DNA from: Streptomyces acidiscabies
Lineage (GTDB): Bacteria > Actinomycetota > Actinomycetes > Streptomycetales > Streptomycetaceae
DNA length: 64,000 bases
Direction of reading: 5' to 3'
Assembly (NCBI RefSeq): GCF_020010905.1
Contig: NZ_JAGJBY010000001.1
Coordinates: 4,670,001 to 4,734,000 of the forward strand
Of the stretch, positions 1 to 8,764 are shown piece after piece; positions within the stretch are counted from its first letter, which is position 1; every line of letters begins with the position of its first letter. The notes under the pieces are model-generated. The model saw only the letters and a list, made by a program, of their open reading frames with translations. It did no database searches and had not been told where the DNA came from. The translations under genes and the position numbers were made by a program.

Positions 1-18
1 AGGCTGTGAGGGAGTGCA

Positions 19-1185
19 TCAACGGCTCCAGCGAGTACGTGGTGCGAGGAAGAGGACCGCGAGCGCGGTGACAGCCGCAGCGGCGCCACCGGTGAGGACG
101 GGGGCCGCCGGACCGTAGCGGGCGCTGCCCACGGCGGCGGCGACACCGGCGGCGACCGCGCCGGCCTTGGAGAAGAACTCCAGCGACCCGAACATCCCGC
201 CGGGCGCCCGCCCGTGGGCGCAGTCGGCGGCGAGGACGGAGAGACAGACGAGCCCGAGGGTGAGCCCCGCGCCGAGCACGAGCCGCACCAGGATCAACGT
301 GGTCAGCGACCCCGCCACCCCGTGCCCGGCCAGCCCCAGCGCGATCAGCACGAACCCCAGCGCGAGCCCGCCGAGCGGCCGGTCCCGGAACGCCGAGTGC
401 ACCGGCAACGCCGCGACCAGATAACAGAGATGGGGCAGCGCGAACAGCACGCCGGACAGCGCCGACGACGTCCCCGGCACCCGCTCGTCGACCAGGGAGA
501 TCAGATAGGGGAAGGAGATGACGGTGGAGAACACGAACGCGCACTCCAGCGTGTACAGCACCCGCAGGGACACGACCGGCGTGTGCTCGACGGCCGACTC
601 GGCCCGGCGCACGGCCTGTTGACCCGGCTCGGGCTCCGGCAGCAGCGCCAGCAGCACGGCGGCCGTCAGCGGCAGCACGGCCAGCAGCGCGTACTGCCGG
701 TGCGGCGACAGCCACCCCGACAGCGAACCGACCACGATCGGCGCCACGACCAGCGCGGCCCGCGCACTGCCCTGCATCAGCGTGAGCGCCCGCGACAGCG
801 CGGGCCCCTCAAGTGCCGCGCCCAGATAGCCGTTGGACGCGGCGAACGTCCCGCCCAGGATGCCCTGGAGGACGAGCGCCAGCGTGAACGTGAGCAGCGA
901 GTCCGCCCACCCGGCGAGCAGGAACGACAGCGTGAGCCCCAACTGGGCCCGCAGCAACAGCCGTTTACGCCCGAACCGGTCGGCGAGCCGCCCCCACAAG
1001 GGCGCCCCCAGCGCACCGAACACCGTCGGCACGACATACAGCACCCCGGCCCAGCGAGCCTCGTGATCCCCCAACTCCGGGAGAATCTCGGTGAGATACG
1101 GCGGCAGCCCCAGCGCGGCGAACGACGCGACGAAGTAACACCCCGCCACCGCGTACACCTGAGCCCGCCCGAACCCGGCGCTCAT
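19..1185 (-). CDS. MFS transporter, putative siderophore exporter
   Basis: A 388-residue membrane protein with about twelve hydrophobic segments. It has the major-facilitator loop signature GRLADRFGRKR after the second helix (around residues 64-74). It is the last gene of a seven-gene operon, and its start overlaps the stop of the upstream NIS synthetase gene by 4 bases, so translation is probably coupled. In NIS siderophore clusters such as vibrioferrin (pvsC), an MFS protein in this place exports the finished apo-siderophore. That role is inferred here. The fold is clear, the substrate is not. The 18 bases between its stop codon and the left edge show nothing. Confidence 0.85.
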   Translation of the reverse strand: MSAGFGRAQVYAVAGCYFVASFAALGLPPYLTEILPELGDHEARWAGVLYVVPTVFGALGAPLWGRLADRFGRKRLLLRAQLGLTLSFLLAGWADSLLTFTLALVLQGILGGTFAASNGYLGAALEGPALSRALTLMQGSARAALVVAPIVVGSLSGWLSPHRQYALLAVLPLTAAVLLALLPEPEPGQQAVRRAESAVEHTPVVSLRVLYTLECAFVFSTVISFPYLISLVDERVPGTSSALSGVLFALPHLCYLVAALPVHSAFRDRPLGGLALGFVLIALGLAGHGVAGSLTTLILVRLVLGAGLTLGLVCLSVLAADCAHGRAPGGMFGSLEFFSKAGAVAAGVAAAVGSARYGPAAPVLTGGAAAAVTALAVLFLAPRTRWSR

Positions 1186-2813
1186 GAGCCCTTCCCCACA
1201 AGGTAGTTGGGCCCGTCGGTGTAGTGCTTGTTCACGTCGGCCGCCCCGGACCGCTCCTTGGCGAGCAGCGTCCCGGCGGACACCATCGCCTTCACCGGCA
1301 GCCGGGGAGCCTCCAGAACCCGCTTCCGCAGCACGGCACCCGCGTCCCCGCCCAGCCGCTCGACGGCCTCGGCGAGCCGCTCCCGGACCAGGTCGAGGAG
1401 ATCGGGGTCGTCGAGCCCGAACGCGTAGGCGCCCGCGCAGAGATGGAGGGTGATGGTCGTGAAGACGTCGGCGATCGGCCCGTCGTCCGTGGTGAAGGTA
1501 CGAGGGTCGTCGAAGGCCGGCACCTCGAAGAGTCGCCCGGTGTTGACGCGCGGCCCGTCGTTGTCCTTGAACAGCAGCTTCATCCGCCCCGGTTCGAGCA
1601 CCACCGACACGTTCTGCTGGTGCGACTCCAGGGCGACGCCGTACCCGAAGAGGGTGGTGTGCCAGTCGAACAGCAGGGTCAACAGCGCGTCGAAGAAGGC
1701 GAGTCGGTCACCCCCGAAGTACCGCTCCGCGAGATGGTCGACCACCAGCCGCCCACCCGGCGCCTCCGCAAGCAGCGCGGCGAGCGGTACGGCCGTCTCG
1801 CTCGGCTGCCGACGGCACAGCACCGCCAGCAACTCGTGCCCGGCGTGCGCGTACGTCGTCTCGTCGGCGTGCAACACGCTGTCCCGGAACCGGGGTTCAC
1901 GCTCCAGCACCGACTCCACGAGCCGCTGTCCCGCAGCGCCGTCCACCAGCGTGCCCGGTTTGATCGAGCGCTTGTTGCGCAGCCCCAACGTCGAGGTGGC
2001 CAGCGGGAGTTTGAGGTGGAGGGAGGGATCGTCGAGGACGGCGACGGTACGCATGGAGAGGGTGGGGACGACGTCCAGGTACGGGATGTCGGAGAGGACC
2101 GCGCCGGTTTCCGGCGGGATGGCGTCCACGGTCAACGGGTGGACCGGGAACGCGATATGAGTGTCCGTCAACTCTGGCAGCCCCAGCGCGGCGAGCGTCG
2201 GCCAGACCCCGGGGAGCGTGCCGCTGAGGGTGACCGTCCCGCGGGGGACCGCGACCCACCTCAGGGTGAAGCGGGGGTGGAACTCGGGGGCGTACAGCCG
2301 GAGTTGCTCGGGGGAGAGGCCCGCGCGTCCCCGTGCCGTCGGATACACCGGGTGGTCGAGACGGGCGGCGAGCGTGTCGAGGGCGAGCGTGGGCCAGTCG
2401 GCGGGATCGGCGCCGTACCGCTCGGCGAGCGAGGCCAGTACCGGGGCCCGCGTCTCTTCGTGCAGCCGGACCGTCTCCGCCGTCTGCCGGTATTCCTCCG
2501 CGAACGCGTCGAACCCGGCCCGGTCCTCGGGGTCGGCGAGGTCGCGCAGGGCGGCGAGGACGGTGTCGTAGGAGGTCAGTCGGGCGCCGCCGTCCCGTAC
2601 GAGCAGGGGGAGCCGGGCGGCGTGGTCGCTCTGGAAGCCGTCGGTCTCGACCGGGAGCGACAGCCCGGCGCGGCGGAGCCAGAGACCGTCGGGGTGCTCC
2701 TCCAGGGTGCCGTGGGTCCGCAGCCCCACGACGTCCTCGCGGAGGAACGCGGACAGGACCCGCAGCAACAACTCCGCGCCCGCAGGCGCTCCTCGCCCCA
2801 AGTCCCCGCTCAC
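1182..2813 (-). CDS. IucA/IucC-family NIS siderophore synthetase
   Basis: A 543-residue NRPS-independent siderophore synthetase, which adenylates a carboxylate (usually citrate or 2-oxoglutarate) and condenses it with an amine or alcohol. Family features visible are the N-terminal HPVYPTARGRAG segment (about 154-165), the substrate/ATP stretch STLGLRNKRSIKPGTL (about 274-289) and the C-terminal ESHQQN motif (396-401) followed by FKDNDGPR. FhuF-like C-terminal iron-binding cysteines are absent. The gene overlaps both neighbours by 4 bases (ATP-grasp ligase upstream, MFS downstream). Only one such synthetase is present, where desferrioxamine, aerobactin and vibrioferrin pathways use one or two. 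No local decarboxylase or N-hydroxylase supplies a hydroxamate arm, so a carboxylate-type product is likelier (inference). Confidence 0.93.
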   Translation of the reverse strand: MSGDLGRGAPAGAELLLRVLSAFLREDVVGLRTHGTLEEHPDGLWLRRAGLSLPVETDGFQSDHAARLPLLVRDGGARLTSYDTVLAALRDLADPEDRAGFDAFAEEYRQTAETVRLHEETRAPVLASLAERYGADPADWPTLALDTLAARLDHPVYPTARGRAGLSPEQLRLYAPEFHPRFTLRWVAVPRGTVTLSGTLPGVWPTLAALGLPELTDTHIAFPVHPLTVDAIPPETGAVLSDIPYLDVVPTLSMRTVAVLDDPSLHLKLPLATSTLGLRNKRSIKPGTLVDGAAGQRLVESVLEREPRFRDSVLHADETTYAHAGHELLAVLCRRQPSETAVPLAALLAEAPGGRLVVDHLAERYFGGDRLAFFDALLTLLFDWHTTLFGYGVALESHQQNVSVVLEPGRMKLLFKDNDGPRVNTGRLFEVPAFDDPRTFTTDDGPIADVFTTITLHLCAGAYAFGLDDPDLLDLVRERLAEAVERLGGDAGAVLRKRVLEAPRLPVKAMVSAGTLLAKERSGAADVNKHYTDGPNYLVGKGS

Positions 2814-3970
2814 GCCTCGATCTCCCAGCGCCGTGCGGCCAGGAACTCCGCCGAGACACGGTCCACGGTCGCCTGGTCGGTGCCGGTGGCCCGGAGAACT
2901 CCCAGGTAGTCACGGTTGGTTCGATAGAGGGGGTGCGTCGTACCGACCGGCCGCAGCGGACGGTACGTCAAGTGCACGCCGTCCACGTCGAGTTCGATGG
3001 CCTCGGGAGCCGAGACGAGCGTGCCCTCCCGATCGGCGCAGGGGTAGTCGAGCCGTGCGGCACCGTCACGCCGGACGCCGAGGTCACCGGGCAGGCGAGC
3101 CCCCAAGTGCACCTGAAGGACGTGCTCGAAGAGAGGCACACCCAACAACCGGGCCAGCAACAGATCGCACTGATCGCCGATGGCCCGGTAATTGACCTCG
3201 ATGATCCGAGCCCGCCCCTCGTGCACGACGAACTCGGTGTGACAGATCCCGAACCCGACGCCCAGGGCGTCCAGTTGAGCCAGCACCTGCTCGACGACCG
3301 GTTCGGGATGCGCCGGAACGAACGTCATCCGCTCCTCGATGAAGAAGGGCGGCGGCGACACTTCGGTATGGAACCCGCCCAGCACGTGCAGGATGTGCCC
3401 GTCCCCAAGAGTCTCCAGCGTGTACAGCTCGCCGGGCAGATACTCCTCGACGACGAGCACACTCCCGGGCCGCCGGGCGAAGATCTCCTCGGACCGAGCC
3501 ACCAACTCTTCCGGCCCGCCCACCAGAACGACATCTTCACTGGCGACCCCTTCACGCGGCTTGACCACACAGGGGTAAGGCGCGTCCAGGGCGACAGGCG
3601 AGGAAATCTCGGCGGACCAGACGGCATCGAGCCCACTGGCAGCCAACTGCCGCCGCATCTCGGCCTTGTCCTTGCACCGCAACGCGGCCCGCCAGTCCTT
3701 CCCGGGAAGCCCGAAGTAGGAGGCGGCGAGGGCGGCTTGGGTCTGGAGGTGATCGCTGTTGGTGAAGATCCCGTCGGGCCGGTGATGCCGGGAGATCCGG
3801 GAGACGACGTCCCGGAAGTCCCGCACATCACAGGCCAGCACATCCAGCCCGGCGTAGGAGTCGGGCCGATCGGTCAGAACGGTCACCTCGATCCCGAGCC
3901 GGGCGGCGGCGGGAAGGAATCCGTCGGTGACGGAATCGGTGGGGTTGAGGGCGAGGAGATACAGACGCAT
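2810..3970 (-). CDS. ATP-grasp carboxylate-amine ligase of the siderophore operon
   Basis: A 386-residue ATP-grasp enzyme. A pre-ATP-grasp N-domain is followed by the lysine-containing ATP site PYPCVVKPREG (about 131-141), a VVEEYLPGELY segment and the metal/phosphate motif RIIEVNYRAIGDQ (about 253-265). Such enzymes join a carboxylate to an amine through an acyl phosphate. It sits between the ferric-siderophore binding lipoprotein and the NIS synthetase and overlaps the latter by 4 bases. Vibrioferrin synthesis also pairs an ATP-grasp protein (PvsA) with NIS synthetases and an MFS exporter, so this enzyme probably makes the second amide of the siderophore or prepares its building block. The substrate is unknown. 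Confidence 0.88.
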   Translation of the reverse strand: MRLYLLALNPTDSVTDGFLPAAARLGIEVTVLTDRPDSYAGLDVLACDVRDFRDVVSRISRHHRPDGIFTNSDHLQTQAALAASYFGLPGKDWRAALRCKDKAEMRRQLAASGLDAVWSAEISSPVALDAPYPCVVKPREGVASEDVVLVGGPEELVARSEEIFARRPGSVLVVEEYLPGELYTLETLGDGHILHVLGGFHTEVSPPPFFIEERMTFVPAHPEPVVEQVLAQLDALGVGFGICHTEFVVHEGRARIIEVNYRAIGDQCDLLLARLLGVPLFEHVLQVHLGARLPGDLGVRRDGAARLDYPCADREGTLVSAPEAIELDVDGVHLTYRPLRPVGTTHPLYRTNRDYLGVLRATGTDQATVDRVSAEFLAARRWEIEA

Positions 3971-4012
3971 AGGTGGGGGGCTTCCGCTGAAGTGGGGGGT
4001 GCGGTGGGGTGG

Positions 4013-5044
4013 TTACTGCGCGGCGGGCAGCGTGACCCCCGTGGCCTTCGCCACGTCCTTCAGCATCTGCTCGGCGGCCTGGACGCCGATCCCGGACATC
4101 CACGTCTCGTCCGGGACGTTGAACACCTTGCCCGCCTTGACCGCCGGCAGGTCCTTCCACACGGGGTTGGACGTGACCTGCTTCTCCTGGGTCTTGTCCG
4201 GGGTGTCGGCGGTTGTCACGAAGATCAGATCCGCATCGGCCTGATCGATCTGCTCGGGGCTGACGTCCTTCATCGTCACCGTGGGGTCGGTGGACGTCTG
4301 GGAAGCGGGCCGCCGGAAACCGATGTCGTTGAGCACGATCCCGCTGTAGGAGTTGGTCTGGTAGAGCCGGGTAGGACCGGCGATGAACCGCACGACAGAA
4401 GCGACGGGCATCTTCCCCCCGTCCTTCTTCTTGATCTCGGCCCCGAGGGCAGCGGCCTGAGTCTCGTACTTCTTCAGCGCGGCGGCGGCTTCCGACTCCA
4501 ACCCCAACGCCTGCGCGTGAACGGAGAGATTCTGCTTCCACACCCCACCGGTCGTCTCCGTGAAGACGGTCGGCGCAATAGCACTCAACTTGTCATAAAT
4601 CTTCTCGTGCCGAACCTTGGACGACAGGATGAGGTCGGGCTTCAGCGAGGCGATCTTCTCCAGGTTGGGCTCAAGCAGCGGCCCGACATCCTGGGTCCCG
4701 CCCAACTCGCCCTTGAGGTACGTCGGGAACCCGCCCTCGGTCTTGAAGTGGGGAGGCACGGCACCGACGGGATCGATGCCGAGGAGGGTCACGTCGTCCA
4801 GCTCACCCGTATCGAGCACGACGACTCTCTTGGGCTTGGCCGGGATCTTGACGTCGCCCATGGCGGTCTTGACGGTCCGGGGGAACCCGGCGGAGTCGCC
4901 GGCGGCCGAGGCGTCGGCCTTGGGGGAATCGTTTCCGCTGTCACTGCTGCCGCAACCGGTCAGCACGACCGCACCGAGGGCGACAGCGACCGGAACGGCC
5001 TTGAGACGGCCGATTCCGCGCAGGGAGGAACGCATGGTGAACAT
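4013..5044 (-). CDS. iron-siderophore ABC transporter substrate-binding lipoprotein (FecB/FepB type)
   Basis: A 343-residue lipoprotein with a signal peptide ending in lipobox VLTGC (Cys31). It is followed by a mature two-lobe periplasmic-binding fold typical of helical-backbone siderophore receptors: RVVVLDTGELDDVTLLGIDPVG near the N-lobe, and PDLILSSK and DLIFVTTAD in later strands. It would capture the ferric siderophore outside the membrane and pass it to the permease pair encoded upstream. It follows the ATPase gene by about 30 bases and precedes the ATP-grasp gene by 42 bases, so uptake and biosynthesis genes share one transcript. A second in-frame ATG lies at codon 4. Confidence 0.93.
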   Translation of the reverse strand: MFTMRSSLRGIGRLKAVPVAVALGAVVLTGCGSSDSGNDSPKADASAAGDSAGFPRTVKTAMGDVKIPAKPKRVVVLDTGELDDVTLLGIDPVGAVPPHFKTEGGFPTYLKGELGGTQDVGPLLEPNLEKIASLKPDLILSSKVRHEKIYDKLSAIAPTVFTETTGGVWKQNLSVHAQALGLESEAAAALKKYETQAAALGAEIKKKDGGKMPVASVVRFIAGPTRLYQTNSYSGIVLNDIGFRRPASQTSTDPTVTMKDVSPEQIDQADADLIFVTTADTPDKTQEKQVTSNPVWKDLPAVKAGKVFNVPDETWMSGIGVQAAEQMLKDVAKATGVTLPAAQ

Positions 5045-5076
5045 GGGGGGTGAACTTTCTTGTAGGGGAGATGAGT

Positions 5077-5889
5077 TCAGTCGCGCGAAGCGGCCGTATG
5101 CCGCGCCGCGCTGCTTTTCGGGATGACCAGCGGCGTGCCGGTCTCCGGATCGGGAACGATCCGACAGTCGACGTCGAACACGGACTTCACGAGCTCCGCG
5201 TCGAGCACCTCGGACGGCGCCCCGGCGGCGGCGAGTCGGCCGTCCTTGAGGACGACCATGTGGTCGGCGTACCGCGCGGCCTGCCCGAGGTCGTGGAGGA
5301 CCATGACGACGGTCCGCCCGGCGTCCGCGTGCAGGGCGGACACCAGGTCGAGGACGTCGAGTTGATGACGCAGGTCGAGGAAGGTCGTCGGCTCGTCCAG
5401 CAGAAGCAGCTCCGTGTCCTGGGCCAACGCGAGCGCGATCCAGGCGCGTTGACGCTGCCCGCCGGAGAGCCGGTCGACGGGCTGGTCACGCAGCGGCGTC
5501 GTGCCGGTCCGCTCCAGAGCCTCGTCCACAGCCTTCTGGTCGGCGGCCGACCAGGGGCTCAGCAGCCGCTGATGCGGGTAGCGGCCGAGCCGTACGAGCG
5601 CCTCGACGGTGATCGCCTCGGGGGTCACCGGCTGCTGGGGCAGCAGCCCCATCCGGCGGGCCAGGGTCCGCGCGTCCATGCGGTGGATGTCGGAGCCGTC
5701 GAGCGTGACGGTCCCGGCGGCCGGTGCGAGGAGGCGGCTCAGGCCCCTCAACAGGGTTGATTTTCCGCACGCGTTGGGCCCAACGATCGCCGTGACCGCC
5801 CCGCCGGGGATCGTGAGGTCGAGGCCGTCGACGATCGTCCGGTCGCCGTAACGCAGTGCGAGGCCCTCGGTGGTGAGCTGGTTGGTCAT
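5077..5889 (-). CDS. iron-siderophore ABC transporter ATP-binding protein (FecE/FepC type)
   Basis: A 270-residue ABC ATPase with all nucleotide-binding motifs: Walker A GPNACGKST, Q-loop LLPQQP, signature LSGGQRQRAWIALAL, Walker B LLLLDEPTTFLDL and the switch histidine in VVMVLHDLGQA. The FecE/FhuC subfamily is indicated by the DLRHQLDVLDLV stretch after Walker B. The ATG (5887-5889) overlaps the TGA of the upstream permease by one base. The reading frame stays open well upstream but lies there inside the permease gene, so this ATG is chosen as the start. It energises uptake with the two permeases that follow on the chromosome. Confidence 0.95.
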   Translation of the reverse strand: MTNQLTTEGLALRYGDRTIVDGLDLTIPGGAVTAIVGPNACGKSTLLRGLSRLLAPAAGTVTLDGSDIHRMDARTLARRMGLLPQQPVTPEAITVEALVRLGRYPHQRLLSPWSAADQKAVDEALERTGTTPLRDQPVDRLSGGQRQRAWIALALAQDTELLLLDEPTTFLDLRHQLDVLDLVSALHADAGRTVVMVLHDLGQAARYADHMVVLKDGRLAAAGAPSEVLDAELVKSVFDVDCRIVPDPETGTPLVIPKSSAARHTAASRD

Positions 5890-6899
5890 CAGGAGTTCCT
5901 CTTCACGTTCACGGGCGAGGACTGGCGGAGCATGAGCACCAGCAGCCAGGGCGCCCCGAGGGTCGCGGTGACCGCGCCGACGGGCAGCCCCTCGACCGGC
6001 AGGAGGTGCTGGACGACGAGGTCGGAGCCGAGCAGCAGGACGGCGCCGGTGAGCGCGGCCAGCGCGAGCGTCACGGCCGTAGGAGGTCCCGTCAGGAACC
6101 GCACGATGTGTGGCACGGCGAGCGCGACGAACGTCACGGGCCCGGCGAGCGCGGCGGCGAGGGACGCCAACACGACGGCCAGGACGAGGAGTTGGAGTCG
6201 CGTGCGGGACGTGTTGAGGCCGAGCGCGCCCGCCGAGTCGTCCCCGAGGTCGAGTACCGCGAGCCGCCGGTTCATCACCAGCGCCACGGCGAGCGCGAGC
6301 ACCATCGCCGCCGTACCGCCCCACACCTCGGTCCACGTCCGCCCGTACACCGAACCCGTCGTCCACTGGAGCGCCGATCCGGCCAGCTCCGCCGGGAAGC
6401 GGACGATCATCAGGTTGACGGCCGCCGCGAGCGCCGCCTGCACGGCGAGGCCGGTGAGGACCAGGCGGGTGACCGAGAGCCCGGAACCCCAGCTGAAGAC
6501 GCCCAGCAGCAGCGCCGCGAGGAGGCCGCCGCCGAGCGCGCCGAGCGGGATCAGGGTCTGCGAGGCACCGGCCGCGAGCAGCGACACCGCGCCGAGGGAC
6601 GCGCCGCCGGTGACGCCCATGACGTCCGGCGAGGCGAGCGGGTTGCGGAACAGGCGTTGCAGCACGCACCCGGCCGCGCCGAGCCCGGCACCCGCGACGA
6701 TCGCCGCGAACGCCCGGGGCGCGCGGAACTCCTGGACGACCAGGACGTCACCGGAGTCCCCGAGCCCGACCAGCGCGCGCAGCGCCGTACCGGCCGGGAT
6801 GGACATCGTGCCGGTCGCCAGCGACACGGCCAGCAGGACGATGAGGGCGACGAGGCCGGTCCCCGCGAAGAGCAGGACGCGCCTGCGGTAGGCGTTCAT
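5889..6899 (-). CDS. FecCD-family iron-siderophore permease, subunit 2
   Basis: A 336-residue integral membrane protein of the FecCD/BtuC family with about nine to ten hydrophobic helices. Family signatures are the N-terminal half RNPLASPDVMGVTGGASLGAV, seen here around 85-105, and GPVTFVALAVPHIVRFLTG near the C-terminal coupling region. It forms the membrane channel with the homologous protein encoded immediately upstream, with which its start overlaps by 4 bases (ATGA). Its stop overlaps the ATPase start. The tandem overlaps imply fixed stoichiometric translation of the three membrane components. Confidence 0.94.
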   Translation of the reverse strand: MNAYRRRVLLFAGTGLVALIVLLAVSLATGTMSIPAGTALRALVGLGDSGDVLVVQEFRAPRAFAAIVAGAGLGAAGCVLQRLFRNPLASPDVMGVTGGASLGAVSLLAAGASQTLIPLGALGGGLLAALLLGVFSWGSGLSVTRLVLTGLAVQAALAAAVNLMIVRFPAELAGSALQWTTGSVYGRTWTEVWGGTAAMVLALAVALVMNRRLAVLDLGDDSAGALGLNTSRTRLQLLVLAVVLASLAAALAGPVTFVALAVPHIVRFLTGPPTAVTLALAALTGAVLLLGSDLVVQHLLPVEGLPVGAVTATLGAPWLLVLMLRQSSPVNVKRNS

Positions 6900-7924
6900 C
6901 GGGTCACCTTCCGCGCGAGGAGAGCCAGCAGCGGGGCGCCCAAGAAGGCGGTGACGATGCCGACTTCGAGCTCCGAGGGGCGGATCACCAGCCGGCCCAG
7001 GACGTCGGCGGAGAGCAGCAGGATCGGGCCCGCGAGGAGGCAGCCGGGTACGAGGAGCCGGTGGTCGCTGCCCAGGAAGGGGCGTACGAGGTGCGGCGCG
7101 GCCAGTCCGATGAACGCGACCGGACCCGCGACGGCGACCGAGGACCCCGCGAGCAGGACGACCGCGATACCGCCCGCGAGCCGTACCTTCCCGACCGGGA
7201 CGCCGAGCGCCGCCGCCGAATCGTCGCCCAGCGCAAGGGTGTTGAGCGCGGGGGAGACCGCGAGGGCGACGACCAGGCCGAGGACCAGCGTCGGCAGCAC
7301 CTGCCACAGCGCGGACAGCGGACGCTCCGCGAGCGAGCCGGCCAGCCAGAAGCGGGCCTCGTCCAGCGTGCGCTGGTTGAGGAGCATCACCGCCGACGTC
7401 CAGGAGATCAGCACCAGTTGGAGGACCGTGCCGCCAAGTGCCAGGCGTACGGGGTCGATGTCGCCCGAGCGGCGGGCCAGGGCCTGCGCGAAGAGGGCGG
7501 CTGCCGCCGCGCCGGCGAACGCGAACCAGACGTACTCCACCGGATTGTCGAGCCCGAGCGCGTAGATCGCGACCACGACCGCGAACCCCGCGCCCGCGTT
7601 GATGCCGAGGGTCGTCGGCGAGGCGAGCGGGTTGCGGGTGACGCCCTGCGCGACCGCACCGGCGACGCCGAGCGCGGCGCCGACGAAGAGGCCGATCACC
7701 GTGCGCGGCAGGCGCAGGCCCGTCACGACCAGCGCGTCACGGCCGTGCGCGTCGCCGAACAGCGCGTCCGCCACCGTCGACAGAGGGACGGAACGGGCGC
7801 CGAGCGCGAGGCTCAGCGCGGTGCACAGCACCAACGCGGCGGTTCCCAGCAGGAACAGGGACATGTGCCGAAAGGCACGGGAGGACACACCTGGAGGTGG
7901 TGTGTCCCGATGAGTCGCAGTCAC
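6896..7924 (-). CDS. FecCD-family iron-siderophore permease, subunit 1
   Basis: A 342-residue FecCD permease and the first gene of the siderophore operon. It has a typical RNPLASPTTLGINAGAGFAV segment, a LALGDDSAAALGVPVG cytoplasmic loop and a GPVAFIGLAAPHLVRPFLG coupling motif. The start used is GTG at 7924; an ATG 20 codons later (MSLFLLG) is possible because no clear Shine-Dalgarno sequence supports either. Only 11 bases separate the GTG from a 19-bp iron box, so iron repression must act right at the promoter or transcription start. Paired with the second permease, it forms the uptake channel. Confidence 0.92.
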   Translation of the reverse strand: MTATHRDTPPPGVSSRAFRHMSLFLLGTAALVLCTALSLALGARSVPLSTVADALFGDAHGRDALVVTGLRLPRTVIGLFVGAALGVAGAVAQGVTRNPLASPTTLGINAGAGFAVVVAIYALGLDNPVEYVWFAFAGAAAAALFAQALARRSGDIDPVRLALGGTVLQLVLISWTSAVMLLNQRTLDEARFWLAGSLAERPLSALWQVLPTLVLGLVVALAVSPALNTLALGDDSAAALGVPVGKVRLAGGIAVVLLAGSSVAVAGPVAFIGLAAPHLVRPFLGSDHRLLVPGCLLAGPILLLSADVLGRLVIRPSELEVGIVTAFLGAPLLALLARKVTR

Positions 7925-7935
7925 GAGCGGTGAGC

Positions 7936-7954
7936 TTAGGTTAGGCTTCCTTTA
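7936..7954. promoter_or_regulatory. DmdR/DtxR-type iron box between siderophore operon and ferric reductase
   Basis: The 19-bp sequence TTAGGTTAGGCTTCCTTTA matches about 15 of 19 positions of the Streptomyces DmdR1 iron box (TTAGGTTAGGCTCACCTAA), with a perfect left half. It is the only such site seen in the window. It lies in the 138-bp space between the divergent permease gene and the ferric-reductase gene, so iron-bound DmdR could repress both directions. The match is read directly; the regulator assignment rests on known Streptomyces iron control. Confidence 0.85.
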
Positions 7955-8062
7955 GTTTTCAACCGCTGTGGAATCACTGTGATCTTTCTTGCGATCTTCA
8001 CACGGTACATCGCGGTTGGGAACACCCCCGAGCTGGAAACCTTGTCCCGTGTGGAGCACCCC

Positions 8063-8764
8063 ATGCCCGTCACCGACGTCCTGCACCGCGTCACCGCCCT
8101 GTGCGACGTCCTCGACGTCCGGGTGACGGCCGAGGAACCCCTCGGCGCCGACCTCCTCACCGACACCGCCGCGTTCGTCGACGCCGAGGCGGACCGCATC
8201 CGCGAGCGCTACGACGTCACCGTCCCCCGCCACGTCGCCGCCTCCCGCGCCCTCCACGACTACGCCTGGTCAGCGGCGCTGCTGATGAGCGGACCGTGGT
8301 TCCTGGAACGCCGGGTGCCGCTGATCCGGCCTCAGGACATCCGTGTCGACCTCGCGACGGCGTCTTACGAGGTACGGCCGACCGAAGCTCTCGCCGACGA
8401 CCTCCTTGACGCCCTCACCGCCCACATGGAACCCGTACTGGACGCATTCGCACCGCTCACCCGGCGCGGATCACGAGCACTGTGGGGCATGGTCGGCGAC
8501 GACCTCGTCTCCGGACTCTGGTACCTGGGACGGGTGTTGGACCGCGAGGACGACGGCATACGCGCCGCGAGCGAGATCCTCCCCGGCCCGACCGGCCGCT
8601 TCCCGACAGGCGCCGGATTCCGCAACTTGACGGCCGCAGACGGCAGTTGCCACCCGACCCGCACCCGCGCCGGATGCTGCATGTTCTACGCGGTACGCCC
8701 GGCCGAGGCGTGCGGTACTTGCCCGCGCACCTCCGACGCCGAACGCCTGCGCAGGCTCGGCTAG
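8063..8764 (+). CDS. FhuF-type (2Fe-2S) ferric-siderophore reductase
   Basis: A 233-residue protein whose C-terminus carries the FhuF cysteine pattern CC-x10-C-x2-C (Cys205, Cys206, Cys217, Cys220), which binds an unusual 2Fe-2S cluster. FhuF-like proteins reduce ferric siderophores in the cytoplasm so that iron is released. The ATG at 8063 is preferred because GGAG lies 6 bases upstream; an upstream in-frame start at 7979 has no ribosome site. The gene is divergent from the siderophore operon across the iron box, which fits shared iron control. Its stop overlaps the stop of the convergent ABC exporter by 4 bases. Confidence 0.9.
   Translation: MPVTDVLHRVTALCDVLDVRVTAEEPLGADLLTDTAAFVDAEADRIRERYDVTVPRHVAASRALHDYAWSAALLMSGPWFLERRVPLIRPQDIRVDLATASYEVRPTEALADDLLDALTAHMEPVLDAFAPLTRRGSRALWGMVGDDLVSGLWYLGRVLDREDDGIRAASEILPGPTGRFPTGAGFRNLTAADGSCHPTRTRAGCCMFYAVRPAEACGTCPRTSDAERLRRLG

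Noticed and set aside
214..1206. 330-codon plus-strand frame over the MFS exporter
   Set aside because: Composed of Arg, Gln, Pro and Gly from antisense reading of a GC-rich gene; no ribosome site and no known domain.
2333..5053. 906-codon plus-strand frame opposite the siderophore genes
   Set aside because: Spans three genes with coherent families on the other strand; its protein is a typical antisense shadow.
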